DNA of 64,000 nucleotides from Geomonas subterranea (GCF_019063845.1 NZ_CP077683.1:310001-374000); one strand, 5' to 3'; counted from the stretch's first letter, positions 16,377 to 23,703 are shown. Notes: a model not told the origin generated them from the sequence alone. Program-made: numbers and translations.

Positions 16377-16973
16377 ATGACTATCGGATTACCTGGAACG
16401 ATAAAGCGCCGAGAGATTCTTACCGCTTCCAAACTGTTGACAGTTGAGGCGGAGGGCATGCCATTGTCAAAGTTTACTAAAGGGCTCATGGTGGGCACAT
16501 TGACGCTTCTGTACTGCATGTTCATTGGTGGCTCAGTCTACAACATTATTAACCATCGATTTCGGGACACTGATGCATTTATTAAAATATTTGCTGCAGT
16601 GTCTGTAATAGCCACAGTTGGTTATGCTGCTGCCACTCTCTTAATTATCAAGAAGAATCGTTCCTCTCTTATTTTTACAGAAGTCGGAATTGCAGGAAAT
16701 GCATTGATATCAGCGAAGTATGAAGATTTATGCGGTTATGCTTGGGAGTCAAGTAGTGGTTTTCTCACAACTGGACAAGCATCAAAAGAGAAGAAAAAGT
16801 CACTTTTTATAACAGCAAATAAAGGATGGTTTCCTGAAGTGAGGTACGCAACACGTTTTGGGACATCAGTATTGGCAAGCTTTGGGTACTATTTTAATTC
16901 TGAGCAAATACAGAAGGTTGAAGAGATTATGGCCAGTCGCGGAATAACGCGACTTCAAGACAGAGAGAGATAG
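16377..16973 (+). CDS. Cassette 5: two-helix membrane protein with PH-like tail
   Basis: 198 aa from ATG 16377, ribosome site AAGGAAGG. A roughly 35-residue N-terminal region, two transmembrane helices (about 39-58 and 70-91), then a soluble domain (start SLIFTEVGIAGNALISAKYE, then CGYAWESSSG). The layout matches cassettes 1 and 8: two helices, a short strand, GI, then a Trp-containing strand, as in YcxB/PH-like proteins (inference). The stop codon overlaps the first base of attC 5. Confidence 0.75.
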   Translation: MTIGLPGTIKRREILTASKLLTVEAEGMPLSKFTKGLMVGTLTLLYCMFIGGSVYNIINHRFRDTDAFIKIFAAVSVIATVGYAAATLLIIKKNRSSLIFTEVGIAGNALISAKYEDLCGYAWESSSGFLTTGQASKEKKKSLFITANKGWFPEVRYATRFGTSVLASFGYYFNSEQIQKVEEIMASRGITRLQDRER

Positions 16974-17042
16974 CCAACCATGCGCTCAGACCATGACCGG
17001 GCGATAAGGCTGCCCGGCAGGTCAAGCGCAGCCCCGTTGGAA
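16972..17042 (+). repeat. attC site 5
   Basis: AGCCAAC to core GTTGGAA at 17036-17042, 71 bp, with paired arms GACCGGGCG-like and TGCCCGG. Confidence 0.85.
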
Positions 17043-17051
17043 CAGGAAATA

Positions 17052-17609
17052 ATGAAACCAGACGAAATTCATGTAGCTGGAATGATCTTGTTATTGGTTG
17101 CGACCGTAGGCGTGACGGCGAGGTTTGGGCGAAAGACATTGAAAAATGTTTTTTGGAATCGACTACTCATCGCAATTTCGGCAGGTGTAATCACTTTTTT
17201 TGCCCTTCCCATGGGCATGATTGTTCAGTTGAAATCGCAAGCATCCAGCAATCCAGCATATCAAAGCCTGCTAACTTCATTGTGTCTTATCATTGTGATC
17301 TTGTGTATAGAAAAGAGAATAGTGGCAATAATTAGCTGCCTAGTCATTTTGATCACTGGGTATAAACTTTGTTCACAATACCAATATATCGTGAATCACA
17401 CTGGCAAATATGCCTATGCTGACCCACTCAGCGGCGAGTTTTTTAACTACCCAAGCTATGATTCCTGGTCAAAAGGGGTGAGTGCACGGCCATTATGGCA
17501 TACATCCTTTACCGGTATCTACAGTGTAGAAGGGTTAAACAGTAGAAATTCCAACCAAACGGGTGGAGACGGACTCCGCGGGGCAGTAAGAGCCAATAAA
17601 AGTCAATAA
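17052..17609 (+). CDS. Cassette 6: four-helix membrane protein of unknown function
   Basis: 185 aa from ATG 17052 (AGGAAAT upstream). Four predicted membrane helices in the first 115 residues (VAGMILLLVATVGV, AISAGVITFFALPMG, TSLCLIIVILCI, IISCLVILITGY), then a roughly 70-residue hydrophilic tail with FFNYPSYDSWSKG. The last 20 or so codons are translated from attC 6. No family recognised. Confidence 0.7.
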   Translation: MKPDEIHVAGMILLLVATVGVTARFGRKTLKNVFWNRLLIAISAGVITFFALPMGMIVQLKSQASSNPAYQSLLTSLCLIIVILCIEKRIVAIISCLVILITGYKLCSQYQYIVNHTGKYAYADPLSGEFFNYPSYDSWSKGVSARPLWHTSFTGIYSVEGLNSRNSNQTGGDGLRGAVRANKSQ

Positions 17610-17649
17610 GAGTTAAGCCGCTCCGCCGCTCACCCTGAAGGCGTTGGTC
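17550..17649 (+). repeat. attC site 6 (long form)
   Basis: TCCAACC to core GTTGGTC at 17643-17649, about 100 bp. It shares ACGGACTCCGCGGG and CCGCTCCGCCGCTCACCC with attC 10, so sites 6 and 10 belong to one subfamily. It contains the stop codon of cassette 6. Confidence 0.85.
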
Positions 17650-17662
17650 AAGAATTGAAGAC

Positions 17663-17965
17663 ATGGCAGCAGTAAGGATAGATAGCATGTTCACATCCCT
17701 CATCATGACCATCATAGTCGGGAACTTGGCATTTTACCTTACGATGTTCAGATTGAACGCAAAGCATAAGTGTCTTCTCGATCAGTTGCAGTTGGATGGC
17801 CGGCTGTATTGTTATTCAATCCCTCAAACAGCCAAACTTATTCAGTTTATTTTACGCCACCTTGTTAATTTAAAGGACGGTTTGTTACTGATTGCTGGTT
17901 ACACGATGGTAGCCTGTCTGCTGTTAACATTTGTACAAATAATTTATATGGTACTTTGGCACTAA
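17663..17965 (+). CDS. Cassette 7: small two-helix membrane protein (copy B of cassette 2)
   Basis: 100 aa, identical to the protein at 14699-15001 except His for Asn in the loop (ILRHLVNL). The match covers the whole cassette including its attC, with only a few base changes, and stops at the core sites. That is the signature of a cassette re-inserted or duplicated as a unit. Function unknown. Confidence 0.75.
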   Translation: MAAVRIDSMFTSLIMTIIVGNLAFYLTMFRLNAKHKCLLDQLQLDGRLYCYSIPQTAKLIQFILRHLVNLKDGLLLIAGYTMVACLLLTFVQIIYMVLWH

Positions 17966-18065
17966 CAGCACCTCCACTCACAATCCAGATCGGACGCTGG
18001 AAAATACTCGAACCCACCCATATCGGGCGGGCAGATTTAATGGACAAGCACGTGGGATTGCGTAG

Positions 18066-18166
18066 TTGCCAACCACACGGATAGACGCGGTCTCTGCGGT
18101 GAGTAAAGAGTGGAAGGACGCCGGTACAAGTTGAACGCTCCGCCGGTCATCCGCAACCCGTTGGAT
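18066..18166 (+). repeat. attC site 7 (long form)
   Basis: TTGCCAACC to core GTTGGAT at 18160-18166. The near-twin of attC 2. Confidence 0.85.
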
Positions 18167-18192
18167 GACTAAAAGATAAATGGGGCTTGTTG

Positions 18193-18644
18193 ATGACCGA
18201 GAAAGAGTACTCCTATAGGTTGAGTAGCTTCGTGTTTGATATGGCAATTGTGGCTTTGTTTCCGATCGCAGGATTTTATCTAAGCTATTTTGCATTGACG
18301 CATGATCTTGATCCGGCAATTAAAGCCATTGTGGTCACTTTTCACCTGCTGACGTTCCTTCCACCGGTGTTCATATTCATAAAATCAAAACAAAAGATAA
18401 CAATTCTAGAGAACGGCATCAGGATGAAGGTGTCTGGAGTGATAGATTGATACTGTGGCAGGACGTTACCCGCACCAAATATGATAAAATTGCGACCCCG
18501 TTTTCACGCAGTAGATTTTGCCTTCCAAACGATTTGGTCATTGAGTCCAAAAAAACGAAGATTTACATCATGGATTCAATAGAACAGTACGATGAAATAC
18601 TCAGGATGCTGGCGGAGAAAATCTCACTACCAGCGAAAAGCTAA
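18193..18644 (+). pseudogene. Cassette 8: PH-like membrane protein, probably frameshifted
   Basis: Two reading frames meet at 18447-18450. The first (ATG 18193 to TGA 18450) encodes two membrane helices and ITILENGIRMKVSGVID. The second continues ILWQDVTRTKYDKI to a stop at 18644. Joined, they give a roughly 150-aa protein with the same two-helix plus GI...W-D pattern as cassettes 1 and 5, so a one-base loss is the simplest reading. The alternative is two coupled genes overlapping by TTGA with a TTG start, which lacks a clear ribosome site. Confidence 0.65.
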
Positions 18645-18647
18645 AAC

Positions 18648-18706
18648 ATCCAACAAGGAGGCGGCACACAGACGCTGACGCGCTGGTGCGCCCCACGACG
18701 TTGAGC
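18648..18706 (+). repeat. attC site 8
   Basis: ATCCAAC to core GTTGAGC at 18700-18706, 59 bp, with inner arms GGCGGCAC and TGGTGCGCC. Confidence 0.85.
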
Positions 18707-18713
18707 AAGAGAG

Positions 18714-19199
18714 ATGACAAAAGGGATAAGAATGTTTCTTTTTGAAAGAAGTTGCGGGATCGAGATTCGGACGGAGGGTGAGCCTTCAATAGACGCCATA
18801 AAAAACGAACTTTACCACTAATTATATCGGTCTGGAGCTTTTGCTGAAAAAACAGATGATGGCATCACTTTTAAACAAGATTTCTTCAGCTCGATGGCAC
18901 GGAAACCTATTGCTGGGATATCTTTCGGAAGAATCATTATTGAGAGGACTGAAAATGGAATTTCGCTGAAATGCCAGCTGAAACTGAAAAATTACCTCAT
19001 TGGTTCAATGCTTTGTGTTGCTTGGCTGGCTGGAATTCAATGGTACACGGAGGGGAAATTAGCCTCTGCGATTATATACCTTTCCTTTTGGGCAGTACTA
19101 TTTGCAGTCATTCATATAATCAGTCATTTTGAGTTTAAGGGCTTTCTGCGTCGAAGTGTAATGACAAGCTCAACCAGCGGCGGCAGCGGTCTCCGCTAG
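18714..19199 (+). pseudogene. Cassette 9: membrane protein gene with in-frame stop
   Basis: ATG 18714 (beside GAGCAAGAGAG) opens MTKGIRMFLFERSCGIEI and meets TAA at 18819-18821. The same frame then runs open to TAG 19197-19199 with coherent sequence (KTDDGITFKQDF, GRIIIERTENGISL) and two membrane helices. One nonsense mutation in a roughly 161-codon gene explains this best. A shorter product from ATG 18894 (101 aa) remains possible but has no ribosome site. The end is read from attC 9. Confidence 0.65.
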
Positions 19200-19230
19200 C
19201 GCTCCGCCGGTGCGCCTTGAGACGTTGGCC
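19168..19230 (+). repeat. attC site 9
   Basis: GCTCAACC to core GTTGGCC at 19224-19230, 63 bp; arms CAGCGGTCTCCGC / GCGCTCCGCCGGTGCGCC. It contains the stop codon of cassette 9. Confidence 0.8.
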
Positions 19231-19261
19231 GCGGGGCCGGAGCCTAATAAAAGAGAAGGCC

Positions 19262-19651
19262 ATGAAAATAGACTTCATCGAAAGTGGTTCCCCGGACTGC
19301 CCACTTCTCCGGATTTATGGAAATGAACCTGGCTCAGCTGCTCTTCTCATTTCAGTTTTCGATCAGCTCGCCAGTGGACATACCAATGAAGTAGCAATTC
19401 ACAGTTTGCCAGATATCGAGTCGGTGAACGGCTGTAAGTTATTTGCCCGCTTGCATCATGAAGATATCGGGATAAGGAAGTGCAGCGAGAAGAACACACT
19501 AGAATGCTTGCTGTCATCAGAGAGTTGGACAAGAATTTCTGGACTGTTAGAGCCATTTACAGAACCAAAGGCTGACGTCCGATATCAGTGGCTTGATGAA
19601 ACGTCGGATATTTCCTTGTTGATCAGCAGTAGCGAGTATGGTGAATGGTGA
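19262..19651 (+). CDS. Cassette 10: soluble protein of unknown function
   Basis: 129 aa from ATG 19262 with AGAAGG upstream. It has DCPLLRIYGNEPGSAALL near the start and ends with a roughly 45-residue segment from ESWTRISGLLEPF to LLISSSEYGEW. No membrane helix or signal peptide. The pattern looks like a conserved stand-alone domain, but I cannot name it. Confidence 0.7.
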   Translation: MKIDFIESGSPDCPLLRIYGNEPGSAALLISVFDQLASGHTNEVAIHSLPDIESVNGCKLFARLHHEDIGIRKCSEKNTLECLLSSESWTRISGLLEPFTEPKADVRYQWLDETSDISLLISSSEYGEW

Positions 19652-19676
19652 AGGGAATTGAATAGAACCCGTTACC

Positions 19677-19702
19677 CCCAAGGGGTCAGGGACAATTAAT
19701 CT
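19677..19702 (+). repeat. REP-transposase-type motif inside cassette 10
   Basis: AGGGGTCAGGGACAATTAAT, a sequence type often seen flanking IS200-like REP-associated transposase genes (from memory). No transposase gene is near, so it would be a solo remnant in the cassette's 3' part. Confidence 0.35.
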
Positions 19703-19718
19703 GAAGCGGGATTGTAAA

Positions 19719-19820
19719 GTGCCAACCACACGGGTGGAGACGGACTCCGCGGGCCGGTGTAAGCGGATAAGAGCCTAAGAAAGCAAAGCCGCTCCGCCGC
19801 TCACCCGCAGCCCGTTAGGC
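19719..19820 (+). repeat. attC site 10 (long form)
   Basis: GTGCCAACC to core GTTAGGC at 19814-19820, about 102 bp. Same subfamily as attC 6; the only site here with the classical GTTAGGC core. Confidence 0.85.
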
Positions 19821-19828
19821 AGGAACAA

Positions 19829-20188
19829 ATGAAATTTGAAGAGCTATACAATCGCATCATTGAGCTATGGCCCGAGGAAGTTGACATTTCCGACGGTTTT
19901 CCATCAGGGGAAAACGGTTACATGTTCCCTACGCTCAGCAGAATAAAAAACCAAATCGAAAACTCAATTGACTTTGAGAACGACCATTGGGGCAACGTCG
20001 GGGCGTGGGCCTTTTTCCAGGCATTCCATGAAACTGCTAAAAAGATGAAGACAAAAGGCGAGAAAACCTTAAAGACACGACTAGTCGAGAAGAAACTCAT
20101 AGACAAGAAAATCCATGCCAACTTGGCACCCGGCAAATGGGATGACGAGTGGGCAGAGTTGCGCGGCGATTATAAAGGATTAGCCTAA
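19829..20188 (+). CDS. Cassette 11: soluble protein of unknown function
   Basis: 119 aa, start ATG 19829 with AGGCAGGAAC upstream (partly from the core site). Mostly helical and charged; WGNVGAWAFFQAFHETAKKM is the most distinctive stretch. Ends KWDDEWAELRGDYKGLA, with its stop inside attC 11. No family recognised. Confidence 0.7.
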   Translation: MKFEELYNRIIELWPEEVDISDGFPSGENGYMFPTLSRIKNQIENSIDFENDHWGNVGAWAFFQAFHETAKKMKTKGEKTLKTRLVEKKLIDKKIHANLAPGKWDDEWAELRGDYKGLA

Positions 20189-20242
20189 CCACTCGGCGGC
20201 ACGCAGGCGCCGACGCGCTGGTGCGCCTCGACACCGTTGGGT
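20183..20242 (+). repeat. attC site 11
   Basis: GCCTAACC to core GTTGGGT at 20236-20242, 60 bp, arms CGGCGGCACGCAG / CTGGTGCGCC. Same short subfamily as sites 8 and 14. Confidence 0.85.
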
Positions 20243-20256
20243 GAAGAAAAATAGAA

Positions 20257-20556
20257 ATGAATCCAATCCCTCCAAGATCAATAGTGCGCCTCAAGAAACT
20301 GTGGCCCCATGCACGACGGCAAGGTCACGAGAAAGGCGAAATAAGAATTATAGGCTACTACTCGAAGCAGGATGGTCTCGACTGTGTGTGGTTAGTAGGT
20401 ACGAATGGGGAGTACGATTGGACGACGGATCATGCGTGGCTATATGACAAATTTGAAATTGTTGAATACTCGAACGAAACGGATTTATTCGGAGAGAACA
20501 GGGATGAAATTCAAGTACTAACAGAAGAAACCATTGAGAGGCTAAAGAATACATGA
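20257..20556 (+). CDS. Cassette 12, first gene: small soluble protein of unknown function
   Basis: 99 aa from ATG 20257. Beta-rich appearance (PPRSIVRLKKLW, then IRIIGYYSKQDGLDCVWLVG and GEYDWTTDHAWLYDKFEIV), similar in style to short SH3-like folds. Its stop overlaps the start of the next gene by 4 bp (ATGA), making this the only clearly bicistronic cassette in the array. Confidence 0.7.
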   Translation: MNPIPPRSIVRLKKLWPHARRQGHEKGEIRIIGYYSKQDGLDCVWLVGTNGEYDWTTDHAWLYDKFEIVEYSNETDLFGENRDEIQVLTEETIERLKNT

Positions 20557-20987
20557 GTTGTACACTGAGAGCAGGCGGTTTAAATTTTGATGTCGATTCC
20601 TTCCTTGCCACAAGCAGTCTCACGCCGTGTGCGATCTTTCGGCGCGGTGAACCGAAATTCCCTGTTTCAAACCCGAAGGGCCGAATTTGCGAAACCTCTT
20701 CCTTCAATGTGGGGGTAAGTGACGCGGAGTTTGGTGATGAGAAGAGCCAGACGCATGATGCGCTGCTGTTTTTGGAAAAGCATGAGAATGAGCTGAAACG
20801 CTTAGCTGAATTTCCGGGAAATGAAGGGACCCAACTCGATTTCGCTATTTATGTTGAACCTCCCGTTTTTGCACAAAGCTACTGTCTCCCACCAAACCTA
20901 CTGCTCCAGATGGGACGTCTAGGCATCGAGTTGTGCATTTCGTGCTATGCGGCACCCGAGGAAGAGTCACACCCAACACCGGCGTAG
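20553..20987 (+). CDS. Cassette 12, second gene: DUF4279-like protein
   Basis: 144 aa, coupled to the preceding gene by the ATGA overlap. An N-terminal strand (GGLNFDVDSFLATSSLTP), an RRGEPKFP motif and a C-terminal half with ALLFLEKHENELKRL and GIELCISCY resemble DUF4279 proteins; this is a judgement by eye. Soluble. The last codons (HPTPA-stop) come from attC 12. A coupled pair in one cassette could be a two-component unit such as effector and partner, but nothing shows toxicity or immunity. Confidence 0.65.
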   Translation: MSCTLRAGGLNFDVDSFLATSSLTPCAIFRRGEPKFPVSNPKGRICETSSFNVGVSDAEFGDEKSQTHDALLFLEKHENELKRLAEFPGNEGTQLDFAIYVEPPVFAQSYCLPPNLLLQMGRLGIELCISCYAAPEEESHPTPA

Positions 20988-21038
20988 ACACTGACGCGGC
21001 AAAACCCGTCGCGCAGGTCACGCCGAGCACCGTTGATA
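20970..21038 (+). repeat. attC site 12
   Basis: CACCCAAC to core GTTGATA at 21032-21038, 69 bp, arms GACGCGGC-like / GTCGCGC. Confidence 0.85.
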
Positions 21039-21050
21039 AATAGAGAAAAA

Positions 21051-21473
21051 ATGCCTTCAATGAAAAGACTCAGCAGCGTTTGCCATAGTATCGCTCATCA
21101 CGCGGTGAGTGGTCTGTCCTACGTCCACCCACACCTCAGGCAAGCATGCAAGACAGTCGGTCTCGATACCATAACGATTGACTTGATGCGCGAGCAGCCA
21201 TGCCCGGACCAATTCCTGACTATAAAAACGCTTCGTTTATCATTGAAAGCACTGCAAGAGAGATTAAAAGAGATTGTAAAAGCAGAGGGATTCACGATAA
21301 ATGACATCGATAGAATTGAGCTGACATTCGAGTTCACTGAAGAATTCCGTGATGACTATTGCAGTAACTGCTATGCGCGTCTTGTATCCAGAAGTGGCAA
21401 GGTATATGAGCACGCTGTAAACTACATCGGCAAGAGCATATACCCAACAAGGCCAGTGGACCGGTCGCGATAA
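21051..21473 (+). CDS. Cassette 13: conserved cassette protein (copy B of cassette 3)
   Basis: 140 aa, the same protein as 15215-15637. The nucleotide sequence from the core site through the attC also appears identical, with different cassettes on both sides. This is recent duplication or repeat capture of one cassette. Function unknown. Confidence 0.75.
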   Translation: MPSMKRLSSVCHSIAHHAVSGLSYVHPHLRQACKTVGLDTITIDLMREQPCPDQFLTIKTLRLSLKALQERLKEIVKAEGFTINDIDRIELTFEFTEEFRDDYCSNCYARLVSRSGKVYEHAVNYIGKSIYPTRPVDRSR

Positions 21474-21505
21474 ACCTGCGCCGGTCACCGACCACGCCGT
21501 TGGGC
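21442..21505 (+). repeat. attC site 13
   Basis: ACCCAAC to core GTTGGGC at 21499-21505. The twin of attC 3, diverging only at the core tail, as expected because that tail belongs to the next cassette. Confidence 0.85.
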
Positions 21506-21519
21506 AATACTGAGGAATA

Positions 21520-21942
21520 ATGAACAGACGAGAAACTTACTTAATGGGGTTGGCCATGCTCTTCTTCTCTGGAAGCATCGCCCTTTGTGCCGCTTGGATT
21601 AGTGGAATCATTAATCCTCTTTTCAAGGACTTCCCCAAAGAACAGATAATAATCAACGTCGTAATTTACTTTACGCCATACCTGGTATTGCTCGGGAACT
21701 TACAATCAGGAATGAAGCTGCACAGAATCAAATCAATTGAAAAAGGCCATAAAAATGCCTTTAATGCCTATGTCTCTGGCACTCTTATCTCGTATGCCGT
21801 TTACATAGCTGCGTTTGTAGTTCCAGTAAAAAGCTTTGCTGGAGGCGCGGCTATCATTGATGGTATATGGATCTTTTTCTCCATAGCCGTAACTGCTGCA
21901 TTGATGTGGCCTGCATTCAAATACAAAAATATCGAAATATAG
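21520..21942 (+). CDS. Cassette 14: four-helix membrane protein of unknown function
   Basis: 140 aa, start ATG 21520 after GAGGAAT. Four membrane helices nearly fill the protein (MGLAMLFFSGSIALCAAWI, INVVIYFTPYLVLLGNL, YVSGTLISYAVYIAAFVV, GIWIFFSIAVTAALMWPAF), separated by basic cytoplasmic loops (KLHRIKSIEKGHK). No family recognised. Confidence 0.75.
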   Translation: MNRRETYLMGLAMLFFSGSIALCAAWISGIINPLFKDFPKEQIIINVVIYFTPYLVLLGNLQSGMKLHRIKSIEKGHKNAFNAYVSGTLISYAVYIAAFVVPVKSFAGGAAIIDGIWIFFSIAVTAALMWPAFKYKNIEI

Positions 21943-21944
21943 AG

Positions 21945-22006
21945 CGCCCAACACTCGGCGACACGCCGACCGCTGACGCGGCGGGTGCGCCTCATTCACG
22001 TTGTGC
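21945..22006 (+). repeat. attC site 14
   Basis: CGCCCAAC to core GTTGTGC at 22000-22006, 62 bp. The core has T instead of a purine at the fifth position. Confidence 0.8.
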
Positions 22007-22017
22007 GAGAAAAAGAA

Positions 22018-22527
22018 ATGATAGACTGGATTTTGAAAAAATTAATTGCCAAACGAAAAGAGCGGTCTTACCTCGAATATAGAAAAAAGGTTCGACCAAG
22101 TATTTCACTGCATAAAAATATCAAAACCCAGGACTTCGTAATAATCGAATGGGCAGCTTGGACTCTGACACACGCACTGCCACGGTCTCAAGGACCTTTG
22201 ATTAAAGTTTCGCATGCGGTAATGAAATCTAAAGCAAAGGAAATAATTACTAAAAGCCTCAACAACTACGGATTTGATGGCCCTAAGGCTCCAAGCCAAA
22301 TTGATTCGATGGAAAAGACAGAAAGCCAAAAATTTCACCGCGAACATCTGGAAGTAAACATTCAGTCTAAGAATGACAACACTGTTCAAGTTTGGCCAAT
22401 GCGGAGACGCAGGAATGATCGATCTATAGCAGTTGGAGAGCCTGAAGATATGTCAGAGATTTCTTTTGATTGCACGGAAGAGGAGTTTTTTCAGGAAATT
22501 GAGTTGGCCTTTGAAAGAGCAAAATAG
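22018..22527 (+). CDS. Cassette 15: basic soluble protein of unknown function
   Basis: 169 aa from ATG 22018. Lys/Arg-rich N-terminal half (LIAKRKERSYLEYRKKV, SKAKEIITKSL), a PMRRRRNDRS cluster and an acidic tail (EEEFFQEIELAFERAK). No motif ties it to a known activity; nucleic-acid binding is a guess from charge alone. Confidence 0.7.
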   Translation: MIDWILKKLIAKRKERSYLEYRKKVRPSISLHKNIKTQDFVIIEWAAWTLTHALPRSQGPLIKVSHAVMKSKAKEIITKSLNNYGFDGPKAPSQIDSMEKTESQKFHREHLEVNIQSKNDNTVQVWPMRRRRNDRSIAVGEPEDMSEISFDCTEEEFFQEIELAFERAK

Positions 22528-22533
22528 GAATTA

Positions 22534-22608
22534 GGCACAACACCGGCATAGACGCTGTCGCGGCAGGATAAACCCCTGCCGCGCAGATCATGCCGAGCCC
22601 CGTTGGCG
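22534..22608 (+). repeat. attC site 15
   Basis: GGCACAAC to core GTTGGCG at 22602-22608, 75 bp, with inner arms GCGGCAGG / CCTGCCGC. Confidence 0.8.
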
Positions 22609-22633
22609 TCACCCGGACACCAGGCCCTTACGC

Positions 22634-22984
22634 TCATGCATCGATCGGTTTGTTAATTTCGTAGCTGTTGTCGCGGAAGGACTGTTTGAGTGAGGAAAGC
22701 TGCTCTTCTGTCATTTCAGCCAGGATTTCGCGCATGTTGGTCTTCGTCACACCCGGCGCACATATCGCCTCTTTGATCCGGTCTTGCAGCGATTGGGGAA
22801 GCGCTGACCCGGCAACGATGCGCCCGATATCGCCGGAATCGCAGAGCAGGCGTTGCCGTGCCTCGCAGTTTCTAGTGATGAAAAAGTTGCTGCCATCCTT
22901 ATACACGAGAAAGTTGTTGCTGCCACAGCCGCCTGCTATCAGTGCCAAGACAGTAATGACAATACCCGAACCTGACCAGCGCAT
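22634..22984 (-). CDS. Cassette 16: reverse-oriented putative lipoprotein
   Basis: 116 aa on the minus strand, with GGAGG 5 bp before ATG 22984. The N-terminus is a lipoprotein-like signal (VITVLALIAGGC), although the -3 position is Ala instead of the usual Leu. The mature part is polar, with two Cys near ITRNCEARQRLLCDSG and a helical C-terminus (EILAEMTEEQLSSLKQSF). The gene runs against the array and has its own candidate promoter, so it does not depend on Pc. Confidence 0.7.
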   Translation of the reverse strand: MRWSGSGIVITVLALIAGGCGSNNFLVYKDGSNFFITRNCEARQRLLCDSGDIGRIVAGSALPQSLQDRIKEAICAPGVTKTNMREILAEMTEEQLSSLKQSFRDNSYEINKPIDA

Positions 22985-23026
22985 GGTTTACCTCCATATC
23001 GAGCTGAACGTTTGCGGTTGCATGTT

Positions 23027-23059
23027 ACCGACTGTACGTCGGTTACACACCTTGTCAAC
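23027..23059 (-). promoter_or_regulatory. Candidate promoter of the reverse cassette gene
   Basis: On the minus strand, TTGACA (23054-23059), a 16-17-bp spacer and TACAGT (about 23031-23036). An inverted repeat ACCGAC-N5-GTCGGT (23027-23043) overlaps the -10 and may be an operator. Confidence 0.45.
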
Positions 23060-23123
23060 GAGCTGGCTCATCGCACGATCGAGAAGCTAAAAGGTCTGCC
23101 CTTGAAAATGGGAAATTAATGAC

Positions 23124-23197
23124 GTCCCAACCAACCGGTTTGACGCCGCCAGCCAAAGAATGCCGGGCTTGCGGGTCAACCGGGCGCCCCGTTGGGG
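23124..23197 (+). repeat. attC site 16
   Basis: GTCCCAACC to core GTTGGGG at 23191-23197, 74 bp, arms AACCGGTTTGACGC / GCGGGTCAACCGGGCG. Confidence 0.85.
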
Positions 23198-23226
23198 GAA
23201 TAGATCTGAGGGGATCTGGAGGACAT

Positions 23227-23703
23227 ATGCTGAGACTGGAGCAGACAGCGGTGACGGGGCGGGAGGATAAACAGGGGTTGCCACCCCATTTAGCTGCCTT
23301 GTCAACGTTTTACGCGGCACTCAACGGGCGCAACCTTGAGTTGATGGCCTCCAACTGGCTGCAGAGCAATGAGGCGGCGATGGATAACCCACTCGGGGGT
23401 ATAAAGCGGGGATGGGAGGAAATCAAGTCCGTCTACCAACGGCTTTTCGCTAGCCCGTCAGAGTACTGGTTCGAATTCTATGATTTCACCCTGCACCTGG
23501 ACGGTAATGTTTTCTACGTGGTGGGGCGGGAGCGGGGAGAGTTCAAGACCGTCGGCACCGTCCTCTCCATGGCGATCCGGACCACCAGGATCTTCACTCA
23601 CCGCGATGGCCGATGGCAGCAGGTTCACCACCACGGATCGATTGATGACCCGGATCTGCTGGCACGGTACCAGGCGGCAGTGAGACCGGGTATTGATAAA
23701 TGA
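23227..23703 (+). CDS. Cassette 17: NTF2/SnoaL-like protein
   Basis: 158 aa from ATG 23227 with GGAGGACAT upstream. It has the cone-fold pattern of NTF2-like proteins (DUF4440/SnoaL type): LAALSTFYAALNGRNLELMA, GWEEIKSVYQRLF, VGRERGEFKTVGTVLSMAIRTTRIF, and DGRWQQVHHHGS at the end. Such domains serve as small-molecule binders or isomerase-like enzymes; the ligand is unknown. Its base composition is closer to the host chromosome than most other cassettes. Confidence 0.75.
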   Translation: MLRLEQTAVTGREDKQGLPPHLAALSTFYAALNGRNLELMASNWLQSNEAAMDNPLGGIKRGWEEIKSVYQRLFASPSEYWFEFYDFTLHLDGNVFYVVGRERGEFKTVGTVLSMAIRTTRIFTHRDGRWQQVHHHGSIDDPDLLARYQAAVRPGIDK

